A DNA stretch of 8,980 nucleotides from contig JACQSP010000079.1 of NCBI GenBank assembly GCA_016205905.1, positions 1-8,980 on the forward strand, written 5' to 3'. Below are positions 1-7,382 of this stretch, one piece after another. The stretch is from Candidatus Woesearchaeota archaeon. GTDB lineage: Archaea > Nanobdellota > Nanobdellia > Woesearchaeales > DSVV01. The stretch's first letter is position 1, and each line of letters begins with the position of its first letter. The translations under genes were made by a program, and so were the position numbers. The notes beneath the pieces were generated by a model. The model saw only the letters and a program-made list of their open reading frames with translations. It ran no database searches and was not told the DNA's origin.

Positions 1-185
1 AAATTGTTGAAAGTTGCAGTACCAGTTGAACTCCATGACCAGTTGTATTGTGTAGATTTGTCGTATAACCAAATGGTTGCGTTAGGTGCGGGACCGCAGT
101 CGTCTTGAATAACTTCAGCATAACCTACATTGTTGTCATAATAGTTTCCGTAGAGGTCATTGACACAATAATTAGTATTAGTTCC
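1..185. repeat. Long coding repeat, copy 2 (pairs with 655-857)
   Basis: This segment aligns with 655-857 at a 654-base offset (218 codons). The first ~110 bases are highly similar. The similarity then resumes after an 18-base length difference, through the CVNDLYGNYYD-coding part. It encodes the junction between two beta-helix domains (…CVNDLYGNYYD…EDCGPAPNATI…YDKSTQYNWSW…STGTATFNN). The copy reaches the window edge, so more units probably follow outside. Confidence 0.8.
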
Positions 186-2651
186 CCCAGAATTAATACC
201 ATCACCATTGGTACCACCTAAAAATACATTCCCCCATATTTGTGTGCTAACACCACCTGCATCTATTCCTTCTTGGGTATTATTAAAGAAAGTGTTGTTG
301 GTTATGTTTGTATTATAAATCGTCCCAGAACCCCAAAATATACCTTGAGCATTTGATAAGAAAGTATTATTCATTAAAGTATTATTATCAGAACCACTAT
401 TCAGTTTTATACCACCATTCCCACCTGTACCACTCTTACTATATCTACTAAATGTACAATTTTTAACAACCCAATAATCTTCTCCTTGGAAGGCTATAGC
501 ATCTTCATCAGTATATTTGCTATCAAACACAACGCCGTTACAATCTAAAGTAATATTACTTCTCACAGTATCAGTGTCATTATACCAGAACGTTCCAGAT
601 TCAGGGAAACCTTTTATTGTTCTGTTGTTCTCTGTGTTATAAACTGCTTCTCTTAAATTATTGAATGTTGCAGTACCAGTTGAACCCCATGACCAATTGT
701 ATTGTGTAGATTTGTCATATAACATTATTGTTGCGTTTGGTGCAGGACCACAATCTTCTTCTATAACTCTACCATTAATACTACTACTCCCATACTGTAC
801 TAAGTCATCATAATAGTTGCCGTACAAATCATTTACACAGAAATTGTTATTAGTTCCACTATCAATAATACCACTATATGAACTACTTGTTCCTAAGAAC
901 CTGTTGCCCCAAACTAGGTTATTATTTGAGTCAGTACCCAAAGCTATACTATATGTAGTACTGTTAAAGAATGTATTATTTGTTATGTTGTTGTGACTTG
1001 AAGTTCCACCTGCTGAAGCTTGAAGCGCAATACCTTTAGGATTAGACAAGAAAGTGTTGTTTATGAACGTTTCATTATGTCCTGTTCTTTCCATATAACT
1101 ACCAATACTATATTTTTCAATAGTACATCCTTTTATAATATTGAAATCATAAGTTCCAATATAAATACCATAATCACTGGAAGCTCCAACCAACCTTGTC
1201 CCATCACAACTAATATTAGCATCATTTGTTCCTGAAATGATTACACCATTAGTCCCAACATCTTGAATATTATATGTTCCAGCACAAAGTGTTACATTAT
1301 TTTTTACAGTTAGATTATCATATGGTGTCAAACAAATCTGGAAATAGGTTGTACTATTTCTCTTTGTCCCATTTGTTGTACCATCATAAGGTGTGACTTC
1401 AATAGTAATTGTTGCATTTCCTGAATAATTTCCTGTGTTTAATTGTCTTGAAACATTGGCATTGGTTGCAACACTAGTTACAATATCCTCATAAACCCAA
1501 GCATTGTTAACAAACCAGTTGAAATATAATGTGCCTGTATCACTTTCTGGATCGGTGTAATTTACAGATGCGTTTATATTCAAAGTAGCATTTACAGAGC
1601 TTTCATTAAACACAGGTATTGTAACAGACGGCGCAACTCCGCCTTGTCCTTGCGGCATTATTAAACTGCTAATTGTCACATTGTCAGTTGCGTTTAATGG
1701 AACATATCCTATTAATGAGCCGTCACAGCTTATATTAAATCCAAATGTTCCTGATGAGCTAAATGTTCTGTCATACTCGTATAGTTGATAAGCATCAACA
1801 AAATTCATGGCACTATTATTTCCGTCGCTGAAATTAATTACACAACTTGCACCTGCTCCAGATATTGCACTGCCATTTAACATAGTATAGTTTGCAAAGA
1901 ATTCTACATTCTCTAACACATACTTTTCTTGGCCACCGTGGAACATTCCTGAATCAGTGTTATCCCATATTGTTAAGTTAGCGCTGTTTGTTTCGTTTGT
2001 TCCACCACCAGCATAACCAGTGAAATGTGTTACTGTGAACGTTATTGTGTCGCCATTATCAATGAATGGAATCTCTGTTATTTCCCATCCATTAATATCA
2101 TATCCTTCACTAACACATTCAAAGTTTTCTTGGTCAAAGTCTTCACATCTTAAGATGTATTGTGTATACGCTGTTTTTGGCAATGTGATTGTTGCGTTTT
2201 CTATTGGCACACTATCCATTGCAAACACTGCTGTTTTTATCTCGTCATAATCTTTAGCACCTTCTTCTAAAACGTCAATAGTTGAATTAATTGAAATGCT
2301 CTGATTATTTGTATCCAACCCATTAATTTCAATAATTGCCTCTGGCATTTGATCAGCATGTACTAATCCAGGAATCCCTGGAGAGCTACTTAGCACAACA
2401 TCAAACTTATTATCTTCTCTTTCTGTCATCTCACCATGTCCTGTAAAGTAGCCATACTTGTTCTTTAAATCCATGTCAGGTACAACAACATCTACACGTG
2501 GATTATTATCGTAAATTGCAAATCCTGTCGGTGTTAAGGTTTTATTCGTATTATAATCCTCTCCTGTGAAATAAATATAGCCAGAGATAACACTAATCAA
2601 AACTACTAAAATCATTGCCTGCATGATTTTTTTATAATTTTTATTCTTCAT
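1..2651 (-). CDS. Membrane-anchored parallel beta-helix (NosD-like) surface protein, partial (3' end outside window)
   Basis: An uninterrupted minus-strand frame runs from the ATG at 2651 to the left edge: 883 residues with no stop, so the C-terminus is missing. Residues about 10-28 (AMILVVLISVISGYIYF) form a hydrophobic signal/anchor helix after a Lys-rich start. A beta-rich region follows, ending near residue 214 with a THFTGYAGGG motif. Next comes an Ig/PKD-like stretch (about 336-435, with NYTDPESDTGTLYFNWFV). From about residue 440 there are beta-helix rungs rich in N-N-T-F-x-N and 'NNTFFNNT' patterns, typical of NosD/right-handed parallel beta-helix proteins. N-x-S/T sequons are very frequent, as expected of a glycosylated archaeal exoprotein. 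A segment with YDKSTQYNWSW recurs 218 residues apart. The start overlaps the end of the upstream HTH gene by 11 bases, suggesting coupled translation. An extracellular adhesin or structural role is inferred; no catalytic motif was seen. Confidence 0.85.
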   Translation of the reverse strand, partial: MKNKNYKKIMQAMILVVLISVISGYIYFTGEDYNTNKTLTPTGFAIYDNNPRVDVVVPDMDLKNKYGYFTGHGEMTEREDNKFDVVLSSSPGIPGLVHADQMPEAIIEINGLDTNNQSISINSTIDVLEEGAKDYDEIKTAVFAMDSVPIENATITLPKTAYTQYILRCEDFDQENFECVSEGYDINGWEITEIPFIDNGDTITFTVTHFTGYAGGGTNETNSANLTIWDNTDSGMFHGGQEKYVLENVEFFANYTMLNGSAISGAGASCVINFSDGNNSAMNFVDAYQLYEYDRTFSSSGTFGFNISCDGSLIGYVPLNATDNVTISSLIMPQGQGGVAPSVTIPVFNESSVNATLNINASVNYTDPESDTGTLYFNWFVNNAWVYEDIVTSVATNANVSRQLNTGNYSGNATITIEVTPYDGTTNGTKRNSTTYFQICLTPYDNLTVKNNVTLCAGTYNIQDVGTNGVIISGTNDANISCDGTRLVGASSDYGIYIGTYDFNIIKGCTIEKYSIGSYMERTGHNETFINNTFLSNPKGIALQASAGGTSSHNNITNNTFFNSTTYSIALGTDSNNNLVWGNRFLGTSSSYSGIIDSGTNNNFCVNDLYGNYYDDLVQYGSSSINGRVIEEDCGPAPNATIMLYDKSTQYNWSWGSTGTATFNNLREAVYNTENNRTIKGFPESGTFWYNDTDTVRSNITLDCNGVVFDSKYTDEDAIAFQGEDYWVVKNCTFSRYSKSGTGGNGGIKLNSGSDNNTLMNNTFLSNAQGIFWGSGTIYNTNITNNTFFNNTQEGIDAGGVSTQIWGNVFLGGTNGDGINSGGTNTNYCVNDLYGNYYDNNVGYAEVIQDDCGPAPNATIWLYDKSTQYNWSWSSTGTATFNN
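655..857. repeat. Long coding repeat, copy 1 (pairs with 1-185)
   Basis: This is the counterpart of the repeat at 1-185, encoding NNFCVNDLYGNYYDD, then EEDCGPAPNATI, then YDKSTQYNWSWGSTGTATF. It is 18 bases (six residues) longer than the other copy between the YYD and DCGPAP blocks. The arrangement shows that the surface protein is built from about 218-residue beta-helix domains joined by a conserved linker, probably by tandem duplication. Confidence 0.8.
2641..2651 (-). other. 11-base overlap of HTH stop and surface-protein start
   Basis: The surface-protein ATG (2651-2649) lies inside the last codons of the HTH gene (…Q-N-E-E-stop, stop at 2643-2641) in another frame. No Shine-Dalgarno precedes the ATG, so translation by re-initiation or coupling is the simplest reading. 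It ties expression of the two proteins together. Confidence 0.75.
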
Positions 2652-3435
2652 TTTGGGTAGTGTTTTGTTTATTGTTCTTTGATTGTGAATTTTTTTCAGA
2701 GCTCTGTTTAGCAGAATTGTTATTTCTCTTGGAGTTTTCTTCAGAAGTTTGTTTAGTGTTCTGACCCTCTTGATTATTTTCGTTAGAGTTCTCAAATGTT
2801 GACTTGGTATTCTGAGCAACAGAATTATTTTTATGAGCAGAATTGTTTTTCTTGTTGACAGAATCGTTTTTCTTAGATTTCTTACTTGATGTTGCGCGGT
2901 GATAAATTGTCCAGATTGTTCTTTGATTACGAGAAGTTAGTTTTGCAATCTCACTAAATCTTAATCCTTGTGTTTCTTTTAAGTAGATTATTATAGATTC
3001 AAAAACAGTAAGTTCTGGTGAGAAAATTGAGAATGGAATATGAATGTCTTGTTGAGCATCTAAGTTTGCCTTTTCTTTAATTAATTTGCCAGAATACTTT
3101 TTCAGAGAATTCCTGTACATTATACCTACAACTGCCTCGCTTCTGTGGATAATTTTAGAAATTTCTTTATACTTAAAGCCAAGTTCGTCCTTCATGTATC
3201 TTACAAGACATTCTGTGACACCAAGTTTTATAGTAAATATAGATGCAGGAAATAAATTCTTCTTCAACTGCATCTTTTCTTTCATTGAAGAAAGGAGCTC
3301 AGAAAACTCTTTGCCTGTTATTGATTCTGTATCTTTGATAAGTTTGTCAATTTTACTAAGTTTTTTCAGAATATTTTCATTCTCCAAACTATCAAAATTA
3401 CTAGAATATTCTCTATTTTCCTCTTTTTTAGCCAT
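2641..3435 (-). CDS. Tandem helix-turn-helix DNA-binding protein with Asn/Lys/Ser-rich tail
   Basis: This 264-residue protein starts at the ATG at 3435. After a charged N-terminus it has two ungapped homologous HTH units. Unit 1 is residues 62-113 (FPASIF…GFKYKEISKIIHRSEAVVGIMYR) and unit 2 is residues 133-185 (IPFSIF…GLRFSEIAKLTSRNQRTIWTIYHR). Both follow the pattern P-x-S-I-F, a helix, then G-(x)3-EI-(A/S)-K-(x)3-R and a recognition helix, resembling sigma-region-4-like HTHs seen in DPANN archaea (recalled, not searched). Residues 186-264 are low complexity (Asn, Ser, Lys, Gln, Glu) and probably disordered. The gene is upstream of, and overlaps, the surface-protein gene. Palindromic sites fill the 110 bases before its start, so it may be an autoregulator that also sets expression of the adhesin. 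No enzymatic motif is present. No clear Shine-Dalgarno precedes the start. Confidence 0.85.
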   Translation of the reverse strand: MAKKEENREYSSNFDSLENENILKKLSKIDKLIKDTESITGKEFSELLSSMKEKMQLKKNLFPASIFTIKLGVTECLVRYMKDELGFKYKEISKIIHRSEAVVGIMYRNSLKKYSGKLIKEKANLDAQQDIHIPFSIFSPELTVFESIIIYLKETQGLRFSEIAKLTSRNQRTIWTIYHRATSSKKSKKNDSVNKKNNSAHKNNSVAQNTKSTFENSNENNQEGQNTKQTSEENSKRNNNSAKQSSEKNSQSKNNKQNTTQNEE

Positions 3436-3440
3436 TCTTT

Positions 3441-3542
3441 AAATATTATGTAAGTATTAAATGCTAAAAATACGATAAATATGAATACTATTTAAGTATT
3501 TTTAGTTATAATTTAAGTAAAAAAGAATATTATATAAGTATT
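3441..3542. promoter_or_regulatory. Phased palindromic operator-like array upstream of the HTH gene
   Basis: Four related 17-bp sites begin at 3442, 3484, 3505 and 3526, so the spacings are 42, 21 and 21 bp. The best copy (3484-3500) is AATACT-5 bp-AGTATT with perfect 6-bp arms. Those at 3442 and 3526 have one arm change (AATATT…AGTATT). The one at 3505 is degenerate but keeps TTTAAGTA. The slot near 3463 is only weakly similar. Twenty-one bp is two helical turns, so the sites face the same side of the DNA. They cover the promoter-proximal region and leader, which suits repression, probably by the HTH protein itself (inference). Read on the minus strand, each copy also contains an ACTTAWATA-like TATA element, so multiple promoters are an alternative. 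Confidence 0.65.
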
Positions 3543-3552
3543 ATTTATATAG
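3543..3552 (-). promoter_or_regulatory. Probable TATA box for the HTH/surface-protein operon
   Basis: On the minus strand the sequence reads AAAAACTATATAAATAA, a good archaeal TATA element preceded by an A-rich BRE-like stretch. Transcription would start about 25 bases on, near 3520, giving a leader of roughly 85 bases that contains most of the palindromic sites. Other TATA-like sequences lie within those sites, so the exact start is uncertain. Confidence 0.45.
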
Positions 3553-3612
3553 TTTTTGGTGTGAAAATAATATAAGGTGGTAAAACACATTAATATTATA
3601 ATTTAGTTCAAT

Positions 3613-4914
3613 TTAAAAATCGATTTCATCAAGATGGATTATTCCTGTACCTAATGGGGAATCTTTATTAGGTTTTTTCTTATCAACATCATTAGTAGTT
3701 TTTGTTGGTTGTACATAATCACTTGCTTCAGTCTTTGTTGGTTGTACATATTCAACAGTTTTAGTTGACTGTGTATAACCCCATTCAGTTAATGCTCGGG
3801 CAATTTCCTGAGCAGCTATTTCATTTCCATGTGGATTAAGATGTGCATCAACTGGATTATAAAGAACAATTCCTTTTTTCTTTTCTTCTCTTAATCTTTG
3901 AGTTAAATCAACACACTTTACTCCAAGACCATCAAAATATTGTCCTGTTTTTCTAAACGCTTCTTCTTCCAAATTAACTAAACTATCCTCTCCAAATGCA
4001 TCAATATATTCTTCTCTATAAACACTCGTTCTACTCGTGAAGAATACAGGGACAATGGTTGAATTATATCCATCAGCTATTTGCTTTGCTTCATAAAAAT
4101 CTTTAAATACTTTGTTAAGATTATCATCAGAAAACCATTCTGATCTAAAATTAAAATCATTTTCTCCTCTTTTTAAAAATCCACCTTGTGAAAGCTTAGT
4201 AACTACTTTTCCCTTTGCTAATCGTTCATACATTTTATATGTAATTGTTCTTTCTAAAAAGGGTGGCTCTTGTGGAAGTTCTGCTGTATAAATTACTTCA
4301 AAATCTGGGTTAGATATTGAAAAAAATCCTTTTGTAGCTTCATATCTTTTTTGCGTGATTTCTTTAGTTTCTCCTGTAAAATCATTCATATATATCCCAT
4401 AAAGTATGGTTCTGTTCCTAAAGAAAAGGGGGTATTTTTTCATAACTGCATTATATTGCCATGGAGCATAACCAGTTACTCCAAAATTGGCCACTCTTTG
4501 TTTTGTCTTTGATTCCAATTTTTCTGTCCATAATTCTTCATAGTTTATACCAAAACCATATGTAAATGAATCACCTACAGCTACTATTTCAGATGTTTCT
4601 TTATCACCTTGCTTATTTCTAAACCCTAATTCGTCTGTATCATAAATGAAATCCAAATTCATTGTAGGAATAGCAAACCTTGCATTTAAATTCGATGTAT
4701 TTGAAAAAGTTAATTCTTTATCATCTTGACGATATTCATAGAATAATTTATGCCTGTATTCAAAACCTTCTTTTTTAGCTTGGTAATTAAGTAGAACATC
4801 AAGAGCAGTAGTTAAATGTAATCCTGCACATATCATTTCTAAAGAAACATAACTTACAATACCTAACATGCTTCCAAATATTATCCCTCTTAGTTTAGAT
4901 AAGTTTTTTGCCAT
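3613..4914 (-). CDS. Membrane-anchored SGNH/GDSL-family hydrolase with C-terminal GIIHLDEIDF tag (paralog C)
   Basis: The ATG at 4914 (433 residues) is preferred; a TTG start at 4926 would add four residues. Numbering here is from the TTG. A hydrophobic N-terminal helix (about 13-36) suggests anchoring with the enzyme domain outside the cell. The family pattern DELGFRN (98-104) then VGDSFTYGFG (117-126) supplies block I with nucleophile Ser120. NFGVTGYAPWQYN carries block II Gly152, YMNDF carries block III Asn181, and VDAHLNPHG carries Asp360 and His362. These are the four SGNH landmarks. The likely reaction is ester hydrolysis or transesterification, perhaps on surface glycan or lipid; the substrate is unknown. 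The catalytic domain ends near EWGY (384), followed by three Y-x-Q-x-TKT repeats, a Lys-rich linker and GIIHLDEIDF at the end. This is the last gene of the operon, 27 bases after paralog B. Confidence 0.85.
   Translation of the reverse strand: MAKNLSKLRGIIFGSMLGIVSYVSLEMICAGLHLTTALDVLLNYQAKKEGFEYRHKLFYEYRQDDKELTFSNTSNLNARFAIPTMNLDFIYDTDELGFRNKQGDKETSEIVAVGDSFTYGFGINYEELWTEKLESKTKQRVANFGVTGYAPWQYNAVMKKYPLFFRNRTILYGIYMNDFTGETKEITQKRYEATKGFFSISNPDFEVIYTAELPQEPPFLERTITYKMYERLAKGKVVTKLSQGGFLKRGENDFNFRSEWFSDDNLNKVFKDFYEAKQIADGYNSTIVPVFFTSRTSVYREEYIDAFGEDSLVNLEEEAFRKTGQYFDGLGVKCVDLTQRLREEKKKGIVLYNPVDAHLNPHGNEIAAQEIARALTEWGYTQSTKTVEYVQPTKTEASDYVQPTKTTNDVDKKKPNKDSPLGTGIIHLDEIDF
3698..3777. repeat. Short coding repeat in the paralog C linker
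   Basis: Three 20-base units (3698-3717, 3731-3750, 3758-3777) encode YVQPTKT, YVQPTKT and YTQSTKT on the minus strand. The first two differ by one base. The upstream unit matches in position the YIKPIKT that follows the catalytic domain of paralog B. The linker therefore seems to have grown by local duplication of the domain-end sequence. Confidence 0.75.
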
Positions 4915-4941
4915 TTTGTTTTTCAAATCATTTTCTTAAAT

Positions 4942-6177
4942 TTAGAAATCAATCTCATCTAAATGGATGATACCTGAAGTTACTACATAAGTTAAGGTTG
5001 GTTTTTCCGTACAATTTTCAGTAGTTGTTTTAATAGGTTTAATATAACCCCACCTTTCAAGTGAACAAGCGATTTCTCTGGCAGCTACTTGGTTTCCATA
5101 AGAACTAAGATGAAAATCAATTAAATTATACGTTGGATTTTCAGATGTATACCCTTCTTCGAGTGGTTTAGATAAATCTATAACTTCTAAACCTAAATTG
5201 GTTGACTCTTCTTTAGCCATTTTAAATAATTCTTTTTCATGCTTTATTGGTTTTTTCTCTTGGAAATGCTTGATATATTCCCCGCTTAAAGTGGCTAATC
5301 TACTCGGGAAAAGAACCACAACCATCTGAGAATCATTTTCTGTTGCAAGTTTATGTGCTTCGCTGAGATTTCTATGTAAATACTCTCTATTCTCTCTTGA
5401 TGTCCAGTCTTCTTTTACTTCATTTTCTTCTTTATAAAGTATACTTCCATTAGAAAGCCCAACAACATTTTTCTCATCAACAATTTCATGGTACAAAGCA
5501 GATGTAACTGTTCTATCAAAAAAAGAGTCATTTGCTGTTTCTACAGCAACTAAATCAAAAAAACTAGGGGAATTGGATTCAAAATAATCCCTGCCTGTTC
5601 TTTTATAATAATCCTTTGAAGGGCTAGTTATTATTTTTGCAAAATCATTTGTATACAGGCAGTATAGAACTGTTTTATTTCTAAAAAAATCAGGAAATCT
5701 TTTCATAGTTTCATTATATTGCCAAGGGGAATAGCCAACTACACCAAAATTAGAAATGGTTACATTTAACAACTGCTCTAACTTACTTGCCCAAGAATTT
5801 TCCATCTCTACTCCATAAGCATATGCAAAAGAATCACCAACTATAGCAATTTCTGTTTTTTTATAATTATTCTGTTTATTTCTAAAACCATAATCATCAG
5901 TATTATATTTAAATGTTATATTAACAGTAACTGAATCATCAATATTTGATTTGCTAACAAAACCAAGAGTTTCATCTTCTTTACTATAAACATAAAACAT
6001 TTTATGCATATACTCATAAAATCCTCTCTTTCCTTTATAATCAATCAGAACTTCAGTTATAGGTATCAAGTTCAATCCAGCTACCAACAACTCTGCTAAA
6101 ACATACCCTACACCCAACGCCAAAACTTTTTCCAAGATATTTCTTTTTTTCTTTTTGAGCATTGTACAACCATCCAT
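4942..6177 (-). CDS. Membrane-anchored SGNH/GDSL-family hydrolase with C-terminal GIIHLDEIDF tag (paralog B)
   Basis: This 411-residue protein has its ATG sharing one base with the upstream stop (TAATG), and GGAAAG lies eight bases before it. Met6 is an alternative start that would put the Lys cluster at the N-terminus. Residues about 14-38 form a hydrophobic anchor. YGFRN (96-100) and VGDSFAYAYG (113-122, Ser116) mark block I. NFGVVGYSPWQYN carries Gly148, YTNDF carries Asn177, and IDFHLSSYG carries Asp354 and His356, so all SGNH catalytic elements are present. It is collinear with paralog C through RWGY. A short linker with no repeats other than YIKPIKT leads to the same GIIHLDEIDF end. Six of the ten tag codons differ synonymously from paralog C, so the tag is kept by selection, not by recent duplication. 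The extracellular ester substrate is unknown. Confidence 0.85.
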   Translation of the reverse strand: MDGCTMLKKKKRNILEKVLALGVGYVLAELLVAGLNLIPITEVLIDYKGKRGFYEYMHKMFYVYSKEDETLGFVSKSNIDDSVTVNITFKYNTDDYGFRNKQNNYKKTEIAIVGDSFAYAYGVEMENSWASKLEQLLNVTISNFGVVGYSPWQYNETMKRFPDFFRNKTVLYCLYTNDFAKIITSPSKDYYKRTGRDYFESNSPSFFDLVAVETANDSFFDRTVTSALYHEIVDEKNVVGLSNGSILYKEENEVKEDWTSRENREYLHRNLSEAHKLATENDSQMVVVLFPSRLATLSGEYIKHFQEKKPIKHEKELFKMAKEESTNLGLEVIDLSKPLEEGYTSENPTYNLIDFHLSSYGNQVAAREIACSLERWGYIKPIKTTTENCTEKPTLTYVVTSGIIHLDEIDF

Positions 6178-7319
6178 TATTTCTTTCCTAAGAATGTTAT
6201 TATCTCTCTCCCAATCATCCTCTCCTTTTCTCTATTAAAAACTCCCACGCCCCTATATTCTTCAAAATATTTATAATATTCACGTAGTGGGTTAGTAAGA
6301 TCTATCACATCAACACCTTTACTTTCAAAGTACTTTGTTGCAGAATCATATACTTCACTCTCTTTACGTATTTGTTCCTCTCCATCTGATGTTTTTGTCG
6401 CATATTCTTCAGGAATGCAACTTGCTTTACTAGGGAAAAGAACAACTTTAAGACTAGAACCATATGACTGAGCAATTGCCATTGCTTCTTCAACTTCTAA
6501 ATACATTTGTTCCAACTCGCTTGGAGAGATACTTATTGCTTCTTTTACCAAACGCTTAGGTGTAGAATTGACAGACGTTATTTTGTCTTCTGAATGATCA
6601 GTAATTGTTTTATAAACCCAAAAGGCAATTGTCTTTTCTAACAACGGTTTTTCTTCGCTTTCTAAATCTTTATCTACAGGTTCAGATTCTTCATATTTAG
6701 TCCATCCTTTGAACGAATAGTAATCTGATGGGTTTATTGGTTTCTTTGCATCAAAGCTTTTTGGAGAAAGACAATAAAGAATAGTTTTTCCTTTAAAAAA
6801 TTGAGGATATCTTACCATCATCTCATTCATCTGCCATGGTAAATACCCTGGAACACTAAAGTTAGAAACATCAATCCCTGACTCTTGTATATGATAAGGG
6901 AAGGTTATAGATTTACCACTATATCCAAAAGAAGCAGTTCCACCAACAAAAACAAGTTTAGCACTTCCCTTATCATCTAGCCAATTACGCAATCCTAATT
7001 CATCAGTAGCCATAATTATTGTATTATAATTATCAGTAACATGCACCCAATTATCTAAATTAGGTCGCAGTTTATAACCTAATATTTCATCAGGTTCAAA
7101 AACTTTATTGTAAAGCTTATGCCTGCCAATATAATTTTCTGCTCGTTTTTCTCTGCTTAGTTCCAGTTCTGCTCTTGCTACAAAATTAGAAACTATTGCT
7201 GCTGTCTCAACTATTCCATACATTGCTAAAACTGCACCTAATGTTCTCGCAATTTTACCTAACTTAGAGGTAGGTTTCTCGCTATTCTTTCTTCTAATTA
7301 CATCTAATAAACTCATCAT
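6177..7319 (-). CDS. Catalytically degenerate SGNH-like paralog (probable pseudoenzyme, paralog A)
   Basis: This 380-residue protein is the first gene of the three-gene operon; a second Met at position 2 is an alternative start. It has the same architecture as its neighbours: a hydrophobic segment (about 23-46), an HKLY motif, TDELGLRN (105-112), NFSVPGYLPWQMNEMM (153-168), then PQFFKGKTILYCL. The catalytic landmarks have changed. Block I VGDSF is VGGTA (125-129), so the nucleophile Ser is Thr and its Asp is Gly. Block III TND is PKS (186-188). The C-terminal D-x-H loop is replaced by GVGVFNREKERMIG. It ends at FLGKK with no linker or GIIHLDEIDF tag. The frame is intact with good length, so it looks retained rather than decayed. 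A structural, regulatory or substrate-binding role beside paralogs B and C is inferred. Ser130 lies two residues past the usual nucleophile, so residual activity cannot be excluded. Confidence 0.8.
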   Translation of the reverse strand: MMSLLDVIRRKNSEKPTSKLGKIARTLGAVLAMYGIVETAAIVSNFVARAELELSREKRAENYIGRHKLYNKVFEPDEILGYKLRPNLDNWVHVTDNYNTIIMATDELGLRNWLDDKGSAKLVFVGGTASFGYSGKSITFPYHIQESGIDVSNFSVPGYLPWQMNEMMVRYPQFFKGKTILYCLSPKSFDAKKPINPSDYYSFKGWTKYEESEPVDKDLESEEKPLLEKTIAFWVYKTITDHSEDKITSVNSTPKRLVKEAISISPSELEQMYLEVEEAMAIAQSYGSSLKVVLFPSKASCIPEEYATKTSDGEEQIRKESEVYDSATKYFESKGVDVIDLTNPLREYYKYFEEYRGVGVFNREKERMIGREIITFLGKK

Positions 7320-7336
7320 AAAACGAAATATCCTCT

Positions 7337-7350
7337 TATTTATAAATATT
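7337..7350 (-). promoter_or_regulatory. TATA box for the three-gene SGNH operon
   Basis: The minus strand reads AATATTTATAAATA ending about 18 bases before the ATG at 7319. Transcription starting about 25 bases after the box centre would begin essentially at the start codon, giving a leaderless mRNA. AAGAGG (7330-7335 on the minus strand) resembles a Shine-Dalgarno but would lie upstream of that start and is too far from the ATG for good spacing. Confidence 0.5.
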
Positions 7351-7382
7351 TCTATTCTTCACTACTTGGTAATGGTCAATAA

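Noticed and set aside
1020..2250. Short plus-strand open frames within the surface-protein region
   Set aside because: They are antisense to a continuous 883-codon frame with clear domain structure and have no promoter or homology-like features.
3086..3442. 118-codon plus-strand frame opposite the HTH gene
   Set aside because: It is a shadow of the HTH coding sequence. The minus-strand product has two internally homologous HTH units, which settles the strand.
4923..4931. Two-codon frame (ATG ATT TGA, minus strand) before paralog C as a regulatory uORF
   Set aside because: It is too short to distinguish from chance in the 27-base gap. It only adds doubt about whether the TTG at 4926 or the ATG at 4914 is the start.
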